Part shown: positions 33,714 through 42,852 of the stretch, in pieces
Layout of the letters: each line of letters begins with the position of its first letter
Numbering within the stretch: position 1 is the first letter of the stretch
Translations under genes and position numbers: made by a program
Notes under the pieces: generated by a model
The model's database searches: none
The model's input: the letters and a program-made list of their open reading frames with translations, nothing else
What the model was told of the DNA's origin: nothing
Assembly (NCBI RefSeq): GCF_029167645.1
Contig: NZ_CP119147.1
Location: 2,976,001 to 3,040,000 of the forward strand
Direction: 5' to 3'
DNA: 64,000 bases
From: Streptomyces sp. AM 2-1-1
GTDB taxonomy: Bacteria; Actinomycetota; Actinomycetes; Streptomycetales; Streptomycetaceae

Positions 33714-34907
33714 ATGAAGACCCGAGCCGCCACCCCCGCCCTCGCTGCCCGTGCCGCCTCGGTCGGTGCCTCGCCCGTGCGCGAGATCCTCGCGCTGACC
33801 GCGCGGCCGGAGGTGATCTCGTTCGCGGGCGGGCTCCCGGCACCGGAGCTGTTCGACGCCGGGGAGATCCGGGCCGCGTACGACCACGTGCTGGCCGAGG
33901 ACGCGGGGCGGGTGCTCCAGTACTCGGTGACCGAGGGCGATCCGGGGCTGCGGGCGGCCGTCGCCGCCCGGTACTGCGCGCGCGGGCTGGCCACCGGGGC
34001 GGACGATCTGCTGGTCTCCACCGGGTCGCAGCAGGCGCTGACACTCCTGGCGACGGCGCTGCTGGAGCCCGGGGACACGGTGCTCGTCGAGGACCCCACC
34101 TACCTCGCCGCGTTGCAGTGCTTCGGCTTCGCGGGGGCGCGGGTGGTGCCGGTGCCGTGCGACGAGGACGGCATCGACCCGGCCGCCCTCGCGGAGCTGG
34201 TGGAGCGGGAGCGGCCCAAACTTCTCTACACCATCCCCACGTTCCAGAACCCGACCGGACGCACCCTCCCGCTCGCGCGCAGGCGGGCCGTCGCCGAGGT
34301 GGCCGAGCGGCTCGGTCTGTGGATCGTGGAGGACGATCCGTACGGCGAGCTGCGCTACGAGGGCGAGCACGTGCCGTGGTTCTCCTCGCTGGACGCCACC
34401 GCCGACCGCACGGTCCTGCTGGGCAGCTTCTCCAAGGTGATGGCACCCGGCATGCGGCTCGGCCACCTCCGGGCCCCCGCCGCGCTGCTCCGCGCCTGCG
34501 CCATCGTCAAGCAAGCCGCCGACCTGCACTGTTCCGCCGTCGACCAGGCGGCGGCGGCCCGCTATCTGGCCGTCGCCGACCTCGACGCCCACGTGGGCCG
34601 GGTGCGCGTCGCCTACCGCGAGCGGCGGGACGCCCTGCTCGACGGCCTGCCGGCCGCGCTTCCGCCCGGCAGCACCTGGAACCGTCCCGAGGGCGGGATG
34701 TTCGTCTGGGTCCGGCTGCCGGACGGCCACGACGCGACCGCGCTGCTGCCGAAGGCGGTCGCGCACGACGTGGCGTACGTGCCGGGGGCGCCCTTCTTCG
34801 CGGGTACGCCCGATCCGGCCGCCCTGCGGATGTCCTTCACCACCCACACCCCCCAGGAGATCCGCGAAGGGCTGCTGCGGCTGGGCAAGGCGCTGGGGCG
34901 CGACTGA
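33714..34907 (+). CDS. PLP-dependent aminotransferase (fold type I)
   Basis: 397 residues, resembling 2-aminoadipate aminotransferase LysN and MocR-type proteins without the DNA-binding domain. The PLP Lys lies in LLGSFSKVMAPGMRLGHL (about residue 235), with PTFQNPTGRTLPLARR and IVEDDPYGELRYEG before it; the C-terminal Arg contact is in LRMSFTTH. Amino donor and acceptor are unknown. A possible -10 (TAAGCT, 33699-33704) lies 9 bp before the ATG, so the mRNA may be leaderless. Confidence 0.88.
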   Translation: MKTRAATPALAARAASVGASPVREILALTARPEVISFAGGLPAPELFDAGEIRAAYDHVLAEDAGRVLQYSVTEGDPGLRAAVAARYCARGLATGADDLLVSTGSQQALTLLATALLEPGDTVLVEDPTYLAALQCFGFAGARVVPVPCDEDGIDPAALAELVERERPKLLYTIPTFQNPTGRTLPLARRRAVAEVAERLGLWIVEDDPYGELRYEGEHVPWFSSLDATADRTVLLGSFSKVMAPGMRLGHLRAPAALLRACAIVKQAADLHCSAVDQAAAARYLAVADLDAHVGRVRVAYRERRDALLDGLPAALPPGSTWNRPEGGMFVWVRLPDGHDATALLPKAVAHDVAYVPGAPFFAGTPDPAALRMSFTTHTPQEIREGLLRLGKALGRD

Positions 34908-34925
34908 CGGACGCGGACCCACCGC

Positions 34926-34962
34926 CCCCGTACCCCGCCCAGGAACGCGGAGGGGTACGGGG
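34926..34962. terminator. Shared terminator, aminotransferase/CofGH
   Basis: CCCCGTACCCC (34926-34936) and its complement at 34952-34962 form a perfect 11-bp stem with a 15-nt loop. It sits in the 69-bp gap between two convergent genes and can serve both. Confidence 0.7.
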
Positions 34963-34976
34963 ACCGGAGCGCCGGA

Positions 34977-37559
34977 TCAGGCCGGCAGCACCGGCAACAG
35001 CTCCGGCAGGTGGCCGTCCGAGGCGGTCGCCGCCGCGACGCGCTCGGCGGGGACCTCTCCGTACAGGGTGGTACGCGGCTTCGCCGGCCGGCCGGCCAGT
35101 TCGGCGATGGCCACCAGGTCCTGGACGGACCGGTACGAGCCGTAACCCGACCCCGCCATGCGGGAGATGGTCTCCTCCATCAGGGTGCCGCCGAGGTCGT
35201 TGGCGCCCGAACGGAGCATCTCCGCCGCGCCCTCGGTGCCGAGCTTCACCCAGCTGGTCTGGATGTTGGTGATGTGCGGGTGGAGCAGCAGCCGGGCCAT
35301 CGCGGTGACGGCCCGGTTGTCGCGGTCGGTCGGACCGGGGCGGGCGATGCCGGCGAGGTAGACCGGGGCGTTGGTGTGGATGAAGGGCAGCGTCACGAAC
35401 TCGGTGAACCCGCCCGTCTCCTGCTGGAGCCGGGCCAGGGTGCGCAGGTGGCCGAGCCAGTGGCGGGGCTGGTCCACGTGTCCGTACATCATGGTGGACG
35501 AGGAGCGCAGGCCCACCTCGTGGGCGGTCCTCACGACCTCCAGCCAGGTGGCGGTGGGGAGTTTGCCCTTGGTGAGGACCCAGCGGACCTCGTCGTCCAG
35601 GATCTCCGCCGCCGTGCCGGGGATCGAGTCGAGTCCTGCCTCCTTGGCGGTCGTCAGCCAGTCGCGGATCGAAAGCCCGGTGCGGGTGGCGCCGTTGACG
35701 ACCTCCATCGGCGAGAAGGCGTGCACGTGCATGCCGGGGACGCGTTCCTTCACGGCCCGCGCGATGTCGAAGTACGCGGTGCCGGGCAGGTCCGGGTGGA
35801 TGCCGCCCTGCATGCAGACCTCCACCGCGCCCACGTCCCACGCCTGGGCGGCCCGGTCGGCGACCTGGTCGAGCGAGAGGGTGTACGCGTCGGCGTCGGT
35901 CCGGCGCTGCGCGAAGGCGCAGAAACGGCAGCCGGTGTAGCAGACGTTGGTGAAGTTGATGTTCCGGGTGACGACGTAGGTGACCTCGTCGCCGACCGTG
36001 TCGCGGCGCAGGGTGTCCGCGATCCGGCAGAGCTCGTCGAGCGCCGGGCCCTCCGCGTGGAGCAGGGCCAGTGCCTGGGCGTCGGTGAGCTTCGTCGGGT
36101 CGTCGGCGGCCCGGCCCAGCGCCTGGCGCACGTCCGCGTCGATGCGGGAGGGGACCATGCCGGGGGCGGCGGCCTCGCGGAGCGCCTCCCAGTCCCCGTA
36201 CACCTCGTCGAAGTCCTCGCGGCGGTCGCCGGTGCGGCCCTCGGTGTCGATGGTGCGGTGCAGGTCGGTGCGGCCGCTCGCGCCGAACTCCTCGTCCGGT
36301 TCCTGCCAGGGCAGGCCGACCGGGATCGCGCCCTCCTTCGCCATGCCGGTCCCGGGGTCGGCGAGGGCCTGTACGTGCGGGAGGAGCCGCGGGTCGAGCC
36401 AGGGTTCGCCGCGCTGGATGAACTCCGGGTAGATGGTGAGGCGTTCGCGCAGGGAGAAGCCGGACTCGGCGGTGCGGGCGGCGAGTTCGTCGATGTGCGG
36501 CCAGGGGCGCTCGGGGTTCACGTGGTCCGGGGTGAGGGGCGAGACCCCGCCCCAGTCGTCGATGCCCGCGCCGACGATCAGCGCGTACTCGGAGTCCACC
36601 AGGTTCGGCGGGGCCTGGATGCGGGCGGACGGCCCGAGGATGTGCCGGGCCACCGCGATCGTCGCGGCCAGCTCCTCCAGTTCCGCGTCGGGCATCGCGC
36701 GCATCGCGGTGTCCGGCTTGGCGCGGAAGTTCTGGATGATGACTTCCTGGATGCCGTGGTAGGCGCGGGCGGTGCGGCGGATCTCGAAGAGGGAGTCGGC
36801 GCGCTCCTCGTAGTTCTCGCCGATGCCGATGAGGATGCCGGTGGTGAAGGGGACGTTGGAGCGCCCCGCGTCCTCCAGGACCCGCAGGCGGACGGCCGGT
36901 TCCTTGTCCGGGGAGCCGTGGTGCGGGCCGCCCTTCTCGGACCAGAGGCGGGTCGCCGTGGTCTCCAGCATCATCCCCATCGACGGGGCGACCGGCTTGA
37001 GCCGCTGGAGGTCGGTCCAGCCGAGCACCCCGGGGTTGAGGTGCGGCAGCAGGCCCGTCTCCTCCAGGACGCGGATCGCCATGGCGCGTACGTAGGCGAG
37101 GGTGTCGTCGTACCCCTCGGCCTCCAGCCACTCCCGCGCCTCGGGCCAGCGGTCCTCGGGACGGTCGCCGAGGGTGAAGAGCGCTTCCTTGCAGCCGAGC
37201 GCCGCGCCCTCGCGGGCGATGGCGAGGACCTCGTCGGGCGAGAGGAACATCCCGTGGCCCTCGCGGCGGAGCTTGCCGGGGACGGTGACGAAGGTGCAGT
37301 AGTGGCAGATGTCGCGGCAGAGGCGGGTGAGCGGAATGAACACCTTGCGGGAGTACGTGATGACCCCCGGCCGGCCCGCCGCCGCCAGGCCCGCGTCCCG
37401 CACCCGGGCGGCCGACGCGGCGAGATCCGTCAGATCGTCACCGCGCGCCTGGAGGAGCACGGCTGCCTCGGCCGCGTCGAGGGCCACACCGTCACGCGCC
37501 CGTCTGAGGGCGCGCCGCATGGCGTTGGTCGTGGGGCGTCCGCTCTGAGCATCGGTCAT
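34977..37559 (-). CDS. fbiC: Bifunctional FO synthase CofG-CofH (F420 cofactor)
   Basis: 860 residues with two radical-SAM domains in one chain. CofG-type domain: CRDICHYC (Cys 81, 85, 88). CofH-type domain: CYTGCRFC (about 537-545). Together they join 5-amino-6-ribitylaminouracil and tyrosine to make 7,8-didemethyl-8-hydroxy-5-deazariboflavin, the chromophore of coenzyme F420. The fused form is the actinobacterial FbiC. ATG at 37559 (cat at 37557) was chosen; longer starts run into unrelated sequence. The F420-type luciferase-like oxidoreductase two genes downstream is a plausible user. Confidence 0.95.
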   Translation of the reverse strand: MTDAQSGRPTTNAMRRALRRARDGVALDAAEAAVLLQARGDDLTDLAASAARVRDAGLAAAGRPGVITYSRKVFIPLTRLCRDICHYCTFVTVPGKLRREGHGMFLSPDEVLAIAREGAALGCKEALFTLGDRPEDRWPEAREWLEAEGYDDTLAYVRAMAIRVLEETGLLPHLNPGVLGWTDLQRLKPVAPSMGMMLETTATRLWSEKGGPHHGSPDKEPAVRLRVLEDAGRSNVPFTTGILIGIGENYEERADSLFEIRRTARAYHGIQEVIIQNFRAKPDTAMRAMPDAELEELAATIAVARHILGPSARIQAPPNLVDSEYALIVGAGIDDWGGVSPLTPDHVNPERPWPHIDELAARTAESGFSLRERLTIYPEFIQRGEPWLDPRLLPHVQALADPGTGMAKEGAIPVGLPWQEPDEEFGASGRTDLHRTIDTEGRTGDRREDFDEVYGDWEALREAAAPGMVPSRIDADVRQALGRAADDPTKLTDAQALALLHAEGPALDELCRIADTLRRDTVGDEVTYVVTRNINFTNVCYTGCRFCAFAQRRTDADAYTLSLDQVADRAAQAWDVGAVEVCMQGGIHPDLPGTAYFDIARAVKERVPGMHVHAFSPMEVVNGATRTGLSIRDWLTTAKEAGLDSIPGTAAEILDDEVRWVLTKGKLPTATWLEVVRTAHEVGLRSSSTMMYGHVDQPRHWLGHLRTLARLQQETGGFTEFVTLPFIHTNAPVYLAGIARPGPTDRDNRAVTAMARLLLHPHITNIQTSWVKLGTEGAAEMLRSGANDLGGTLMEETISRMAGSGYGSYRSVQDLVAIAELAGRPAKPRTTLYGEVPAERVAAATASDGHLPELLPVLPA

Positions 37560-37698
37560 GGACCGAGCATACGAGCGGCCCGGTGGCCCCCGGCGGGTGG
37601 TTCTCCTCACGTCCGTGCACCTCACCGGGGTCGGCGCCGCGCGCCCGGACCGGATGTCGGCGGTGCGGCGGGGTCCGCCCCGTAGGGTCGGGACGGTG

Positions 37699-38493
37699 AT
37701 GGAAACGATCGTGTTCGACATCGGTGAGACCCTCGTTCGCGACGACCGCCACTGGGCGTCCTGGGCCGACTGGCTGGGGGTGCCCGCGCACACGGTGAGC
37801 GCCCTGGTCGGCGCGGCCGTCGTCGGCGGCGGCAGCGCCGCGGACGCGCTCGCGCTGCTGCGCCCCGGCATGGACGTGGCGGAGGCGGAGCGGGCCCGGG
37901 AGGCGGCGGGGCGCGGCGAGCACCTCGGTGAGCGGGACCTCTACCCGGACGTCCGCCCGGCGCTCGCCGGGCTCCGCTCGCTCGGGCTCCGGGTGGTCGT
38001 GGCGGGGGACCGGCCGGCGCGGGCCGCCGAGCAGCTGGCGGCCCTGGACCTGCCGGTCGACCACGTCGTCACCCCCGCGGAGTGCGGCGGACTGGCCAAG
38101 CCGGACCCCGGGTTCTTCGCGCGGGTCCTGGAGGCGTCGGGCGCCGATCCGCGCACCACGGTGTACGTCGGCGACCACCCGGCCGAGGACCTCTTCCCCG
38201 CGCGGGCCGCCGGTCTGCGGACCGCGCACCTGCGCCGGGGCCCCTTCGGGCACTGGTGGGCGGATCACCCGGACGTGGTCGGATCGGCCGACTGGCGGGT
38301 GGACGCGCTCACCGAACTGGTCGCGCTGCCGGGTCTGGTGCGGGAGCGCCAGCCGGACCGGGCGCGGGACGAGGAGGACGGTGACGGCGGTCCGGCCGCG
38401 GTGGCGGACGGCGAGGAGGCCGTACCGGAGCCGGAGCGGCGGGCCGGCCGGCTCGGGGTTCCGGCACTGCGGGCGCTGCGGTCGGTGCGGTAG
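37699..38493 (+). CDS. HAD superfamily hydrolase
   Basis: 264 residues. HAD motif I is VFDIGETLV (residues 5-13; Asp 7, with the second acid replaced by Glu 10), motif II near VVVAGD, motif III with the Lys in [15 protein letters not shown], and motif IV in [19 protein letters not shown]. The cap is small. The last 45 residues are Glu/Ala/Arg-rich and look disordered. Substrate is unknown; phosphatase or phosphonatase activities are usual. ATG at 37699 or GTG one codon earlier. Divergent from cofGH, with 139 bp between. Confidence 0.83.
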   Translation: METIVFDIGETLVRDDRHWASWADWLGVPAHTVSALVGAAVVGGGSAADALALLRPGMDVAEAERAREAAGRGEHLGERDLYPDVRPALAGLRSLGLRVVVAGDRPARAAEQLAALDLPVDHVVTPAECGGLAKPDPGFFARVLEASGADPRTTVYVGDHPAEDLFPARAAGLRTAHLRRGPFGHWWADHPDVVGSADWRVDALTELVALPGLVRERQPDRARDEEDGDGGPAAVADGEEAVPEPERRAGRLGVPALRALRSVR

Positions 38494-38507
38494 CGCGGGC
38501 GCCCCGG

Positions 38508-38612
38508 CTCCCGCGACCCGCCCGCGCCCCGCGACCCGGCCGGCCGGGCGCCGCGCGGGCCGCGCCGGCGGCCGGGCCGGGCCGGCCGGGCGCCGCCCTC
38601 CGGCCCTCCGCG
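38508..38612. repeat. GC-only intergenic tract with direct repeat
   Basis: Between the HAD and oxidoreductase genes a 17-bp direct repeat (GGCCGGCCGGGCGCCGC) occurs twice, near 38537-38553 and 38580-38596, in a tract almost without A or T. It can form many hairpins and may end both convergent transcripts. Confidence 0.6.
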
Positions 38613-39458
38613 TCAGAGGAGCGCGGCGTACGCGTCCAGTGCCCGCAGCACCGCGGGCGCACCGGCCGACGGCAGCTGCGCCACGACCTCCTCGATGCCC
38701 AGTTCCGCGAAGTGCGCCAGCTTGCCCGGTGTGGGCACCACCGCGTACGGCACCACCTGGAGGTGCGCCGGGTCGCGCCCCGCCTCCTCCCAGGCCGTCC
38801 GCAGCTTCGGCACGGACTCCGTGAGCCCGCGCCCGCCGATCGGCAGCCACCCGTCCGCGTACCGCGCGATGTCCGCGAAGAGCTTCGGGCCGGCCGCGCC
38901 GCCGATGAGCGTACGGGGGCCCGTGACGGGCCCCCGCGCCTTCCGCACCGGCTTCGGGTAGGCGAAGCTGGCACGCACGGAACCGAACTCCCCCTCGTAG
39001 GAGGTCGGATCGTCCGCCCACAGCGCCCGCATCAGGGCGAGCCGGTCACGGCCCCGGGCGCGCCGGGTCTTCCACTCCACGCCGTGGTCGGCGGCCTCCT
39101 CCACGTTCCAGCCGAAGCCGACGCCCAGGGTGAACCGGCCGCCGGAGAGGTGGTCCAGGGTGGCGACCTGCTTCGCGAGGTCGATCGGGTCGTGCTGCGC
39201 GACCAGCGTGATCCCGGTGCCCAGCGCGAGCCGCTCGGTCACCGCCGCCGCCTGCCCGAGCGCGACGAACGGGTCCAGCGTCCTGCCGTACTCGGGCGGC
39301 AGTTCGCCGCCCGCCGGGTACGGGGTGTCCCGGCTCGTCGGTATGTGGGTGTGCTCGGGCAGGTAGAGCCCGGCGAAGCCGCGCTGCTCCAACTCGCGGG
39401 CGAGCGCGACGGGAGTGACCGTCTGGTCGGTCAGGAAGATGGTGGTGGCGATCCGCAT
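38613..39458 (-). CDS. LLM-class F420-dependent oxidoreductase
   Basis: 281 residues, a luciferase-like TIM barrel. Family features include FAGLYLPEHTHIPTSRDTPYP (about 28-48), TGITLVAQHDPIDLAKQVATLDHLSGGRFTLGVGFGWN, and GGAAGPKLFADIARYADGWLPIG. These match the F420-dependent LLM group rather than FMN luciferases. The substrate is unknown. cofGH, two genes away, makes the chromophore of this cofactor. ATG at 39458. Confidence 0.88.
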   Translation of the reverse strand: MRIATTIFLTDQTVTPVALARELEQRGFAGLYLPEHTHIPTSRDTPYPAGGELPPEYGRTLDPFVALGQAAAVTERLALGTGITLVAQHDPIDLAKQVATLDHLSGGRFTLGVGFGWNVEEAADHGVEWKTRRARGRDRLALMRALWADDPTSYEGEFGSVRASFAYPKPVRKARGPVTGPRTLIGGAAGPKLFADIARYADGWLPIGGRGLTESVPKLRTAWEEAGRDPAHLQVVPYAVVPTPGKLAHFAELGIEEVVAQLPSAGAPAVLRALDAYAALL

Positions 39459-39636
39459 GCGGGGGAACCTCCGTCGTGGTCCGTGCTGCGTAGGGGGCCG
39501 GTCGGTTGCCGGTCGCCCGGCGGCCGCCGGAGCGACCGGCCCCACGGTAGGGCGCGACGGCGGCCGGGGCACGGGGCGGGCGCACACCGTTTCCGTACCC
39601 ACCGGGGCCCCGGGCAGCGCGGGGCACCCCCACCGG

Positions 39637-40017
39637 TCAGGCGAACACCGGCCCGAGGAGCACGGAGCCCGCGGCGGCGAACAGCGCGGTGGCCCACCCC
39701 GTCCGTCCGCCCAGCCGCCGGCGGATCAGGTACCCGAGCGCCGAGGCGGCGAAGGCCGGCCACCAGATGCTCAGCGAGGCCTCGCCCCAGCCGACCCGCC
39801 GCACGATCAGGGCCTCGACGGCGTACACGGCGCTCGCCGCGTACAGGGGCCAGGTGTACTCCGGCCCCAGGGGTCTCCAGTCGCCGGGCTGGCCGCCCGC
39901 GCTCGCCGCCCTCCGCCTGCTCCGGGAGGACCGGACGATCGCGGTGATCAGCGACACTCCGGCGGCGGCGACCCACAGCACGCCGGGCACGACGACGAAC
40001 GGGCCGGGGTCGCTCAT
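39637..40017 (-). CDS. Small membrane protein, unknown
   Basis: 126 residues, ATG at 40017. Four hydrophobic stretches (about 8-27, 52-68, 77-96, 104-122) separated by short Arg-rich loops suggest four membrane helices. No domain recognised and no obvious partner: the gene upstream on the same strand is absent, and the downstream one is the oxidoreductase 178 bp away. Confidence 0.65.
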   Translation of the reverse strand: MSDPGPFVVVPGVLWVAAAGVSLITAIVRSSRSRRRAASAGGQPGDWRPLGPEYTWPLYAASAVYAVEALIVRRVGWGEASLSIWWPAFAASALGYLIRRRLGGRTGWATALFAAAGSVLLGPVFA

Positions 40018-40287
40018 GGGAATCCTTCTGCGGCGCCCGCCCCGGCCCGGTGGGGCCACGAGGGCCCCGGTCAGTCGGAGGGGAGCGGGTCGGCGCCCCG
40101 GAGGGCGGTCGGCGGACCTGGTCCGTCGGTCCTGGCCCATTGTGGCGCCCGGGGTCCGGCCCGTGGACGGCGGTCCCCCCGGACGTGGTCACCGGGACTT
40201 CCGGCGCATCCGGGCGCCTCCTCAGGGGTAGCGGGGCCGCCCGCTGGGAAGAGAGCCGGTGACGATGCGCGACCCGGGGGGGTACGA

Positions 40288-40734
40288 ATGGCATTCCTGC
40301 TCTTCGTCGTGGCGGCGATCCTGAGCGTGATCGGGATGGCGACCGACAACGACACCGTGTTCGACGTCAGTTGGCTGGTCTGGCTGCTCGGCCTGCTGCT
40401 GGCGCTCCGCGCCTGGCGGCAGCACCGGAAGTACGGCACCCCGGAGAGGCTCGCCGCCGCGGCCGAGGGCGGTGACCTGCGGGCCCTGCGGTCGATGGCG
40501 CTGCTCGCGAAGATCGGGGGTGATCCGGACGAGGCGGAGCGCCTCTTCCGGCTGGGGGTGGAGCGCAAGGACCCCGAGTCGATGTGGGAGATGGGCCGCC
40601 TGGTGGAGGACCGCGACGGGCTCGCGGCTTCGGAGCAGTGGTTCCGGATGGCCGCCGAGCACGGCCACTTCTTCGCGAAGCGTTTCTTCCGCCCCGGGTC
40701 GGCGCTCAACCTGGACGGCAGCAACCCGCTGTAG
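40288..40734 (+). CDS. Membrane protein with Sel1-like repeats
   Basis: 148 residues. Two membrane helices at the N-terminus (about 2-20, 26-42), then one or two Sel1-like helical repeats (EAERLFRLGVERKDPESMWEMGRLVEDRDGLAASEQWFRMAAEHGH), the class used for protein-protein contacts. A short tail follows. ATG start. TAG stop. It is convergent with the M23 gene and has the terminator hairpin at 40748-40778. Confidence 0.78.
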   Translation: MAFLLFVVAAILSVIGMATDNDTVFDVSWLVWLLGLLLALRAWRQHRKYGTPERLAAAAEGGDLRALRSMALLAKIGGDPDEAERLFRLGVERKDPESMWEMGRLVEDRDGLAASEQWFRMAAEHGHFFAKRFFRPGSALNLDGSNPL

Positions 40735-40747
40735 GGACGGAAGGCCG

Positions 40748-40778
40748 GGCGGGGGCGAGCCGTCGGTCCGCCCCCGCC
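40748..40778. terminator. Shared terminator, Sel1-like/M23-like genes
   Basis: GGCGGGGGCG (40748-40757) and its complement at 40769-40778 form a perfect 10-bp stem with an 11-nt loop, between two convergent genes. Confidence 0.65.
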
Positions 40779-40786
40779 GCCACCCC

Positions 40787-41611
40787 TCAGCAGTCCGGGA
40801 TCACCGCGCCGTTGTTGTCGCGGGCCTCGTCGTTGCCCCAGCGGGAGAGGTAGTACGCCGAGACGTAGGCGTTGTACCCGTTCTTGCCCGCGTACACCGT
40901 GTCCAGGTCGGTCCGCAGCCACCAGTGGTTGTACGCCGAGCCCGAGCCGACCTGTGCGCCCCAGACCTTGCAGTAGACGTAGTTGGTCCCCGCGTCGAGG
41001 ACGCCCTGCGCGTCGGCGGTGTTGGCCGCCGCGTACCCGGTGGCGTTGGCGAAGGTGTCCACCCAGTACTTCCCCGCACCTCCGCCACCGCATCCGTTGT
41101 CGCTGGTCAGGTACCTGCTGTAGTAGGCGCCCGGATACGGCGCGAGGGACTGGCCGTTGAGCACGATGTTCTGGCCGACGCCGTTGTAGAGCTGCTCGTA
41201 GTGGATGTGCGCGCCGGAGCTGTTGCCCGTCGAGCCGGTCACCCCGATCTGCTGGCCCTGGGCGACCTGGGCCCCGTTGGCGACGGAGTACGCGGAGAGG
41301 TGGAAGTAGTAGGTCTTCCAGCCGCCGCCGTGGTCGACGGCGATGTAGTTGCCCGCGCCGCTGGGCTGCGCGTAGCGGTAGGCGGTACCGGCCGCCGAGG
41401 CGAGCACGGGGGTGCCCGCCGTGGCTCCGCCGTCGGTCCGGACGAAGTCGAGGGCGAGACGGACCTCGGCCGAGTGGTGGCTGTAGGTCCACTGCTGGCC
41501 GCAGGGGTAGGGGGCCTTGAAGTTCGGGGCCGCCGCGGCCGGGGTGGCCGTGAGCAGGCCGGCCAGCAGGGCGACGAGAGCGAGCAGGGCGATGCGCAGG
41601 GGGGATCGCAC
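40787..41611 (-). CDS. Secreted M23 (LytM)-like peptidase, altered metal site
   Basis: 274 residues. Signal peptide with core IALLALVALLAGLL, likely cut after TPAAAA. An M23-like domain (about 40-135) keeps the second metal-site motif HIHYE and a YFHLSAY segment. The first motif, normally H-x-G-x-D, reads RLALD, so the usual His ligand is Arg; Asp is kept. A second Cys-containing Gly-rich domain (about 150-274) follows, with four Trp/Tyr-rich repeats. Role in peptidoglycan cleavage is likely but not certain. GTG at 41611. GGAGG lies 10 bases upstream. Confidence 0.78.
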   Translation of the reverse strand: MRSPLRIALLALVALLAGLLTATPAAAAPNFKAPYPCGQQWTYSHHSAEVRLALDFVRTDGGATAGTPVLASAAGTAYRYAQPSGAGNYIAVDHGGGWKTYYFHLSAYSVANGAQVAQGQQIGVTGSTGNSSGAHIHYEQLYNGVGQNIVLNGQSLAPYPGAYYSRYLTSDNGCGGGGAGKYWVDTFANATGYAAANTADAQGVLDAGTNYVYCKVWGAQVGSGSAYNHWWLRTDLDTVYAGKNGYNAYVSAYYLSRWGNDEARDNNGAVIPDC

Positions 41612-41874
41612 GCGGATTCATCCTCCGAGTCGAGAGCCGGGCGTCGTGGGGTACGGGCGTCAAGTCGGGTGTCGTGTTCCTTGAACGGCCCCCAGGATGA
41701 CGGAAGTCGGGCGTTCCCATAAGCCCCGCGAGCCTTTCCGCAGGGCCTTGGCGCGCGCGGCGGTTCCGGGTGCGGTGCCGGAACGAGGACTTCCGCGCCC
41801 GCCCTCCGGGCATACCCTCCTCGGCCGGACGAACGTCGGCGGGGGCCGGGGTCACGGCCGGGGAAGGGGGAACA

Positions 41875-42822
41875 GTGGGCACCTGGCTGGGAAACGGGGT
41901 GGGGGTCCTGCTCACCTTCGCGGCGTTCGCGCTGCTCGTCGGTCCTGAACGGCGGTTGGGCGCCGCCTACCGGGCCGTACGTGGCCTGAGCGCGCCGGTG
42001 AGGCCGGTGGAGGACCGGCTCGACCTGTACGAACTGGCCTACCTGTGCGGCGGGGACTCGGGGCTGGGCACGACCGTCCTGGTGCGGATGCACGCGGAGG
42101 GCCGGGCCGCGGTGGAGCGGCGGGCGCCGTACCGGATCACGGCCGTGCTCTCCGGGGAGCCCCGGGACGGCGTCGAGGCCGCCGTGCGCGACGCCTGGGA
42201 GCAGCCGACCGAGGAGGACGACGAAGCGTACTGGCCGCTCACCGTGTCCCGCAGCGCGCCCCCCGTGCGGGCGGTGCGCGAACGGCTCGTCCTGGACGGC
42301 CTGCTCCGCGACGGGAACGCCCCCGTCGGCGTGATCGCCGACCATCCCGTGCTGCGCGCCTACTACGGAGCCCGGTACCGCTTCGCGCGGACGGTCCGGT
42401 GGTCCCCCGTCTTCGCCGTCGCGGGTATCGCCGTCGCGGTGCTGTGCCACGCGTATCCGCCCCTGCTGGCCTACCCACCCCTCCTCCTGGCGGCACACCT
42501 TCGCCTGCAGCGGTACGAACTCGCACCCACCGCCTACGGAGAGGTGACCCCGGCGGGCCGGAGGGCGATCTCGGCCGTGTCGGCCGGCGAGCCGTTCACC
42601 GCGGACGGTGGGGGCGCGGGCGACGGGCCGTCCGGGCCCGGCCGCCCGGAGCCCACCCGCGTGCCCCGCCTCGTACGCGAGGTCGCGCTCCACGGGCTGG
42701 ATGCCCTGCCGCGCGGCCACGTCCTCGGCCCGCCCCCCGCACCTCCGGTACGGCCGCCCGCAACCCGCCCGGAACCGCCGGAGATCATCGTGGACGCGTC
42801 GCCGGGGCTGGGCGGTCTCTGA
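41875..42822 (+). CDS. TIGR04222-domain membrane protein
   Basis: 315 residues. The TIGR04222 pattern is present: membrane helix (about 5-22), then DLYELAYLCGGDSGLGTTVLVRMHAEGRAAVERR (about 48-81), then later two hydrophobic segments (about 175-210) and a Pro-rich tail. The family has no known function. GTG at 41875 with GGAAGGGGG upstream. Divergent from the M23-like gene; the 263-bp gap between shows no recognisable motif. Confidence 0.8.
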   Translation: MGTWLGNGVGVLLTFAAFALLVGPERRLGAAYRAVRGLSAPVRPVEDRLDLYELAYLCGGDSGLGTTVLVRMHAEGRAAVERRAPYRITAVLSGEPRDGVEAAVRDAWEQPTEEDDEAYWPLTVSRSAPPVRAVRERLVLDGLLRDGNAPVGVIADHPVLRAYYGARYRFARTVRWSPVFAVAGIAVAVLCHAYPPLLAYPPLLLAAHLRLQRYELAPTAYGEVTPAGRRAISAVSAGEPFTADGGGAGDGPSGPGRPEPTRVPRLVREVALHGLDALPRGHVLGPPPAPPVRPPATRPEPPEIIVDASPGLGGL

Positions 42823-42852
42823 GCCGGGCCGCCACGCTGCCACCGCCCTGCC

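Noticed and set aside
38508..38612. A small RNA gene
   Set aside because: The GC-only tract can fold many ways; no promoter or defined stem set is evident.
41612..41874. A c-di-AMP (ydaO) riboswitch before the M23-like gene
   Set aside because: Such riboswitches often precede Streptomyces cell-wall hydrolases, but the conserved GGGGAACC- and GGGTGAA-like blocks were not found on the minus strand here.
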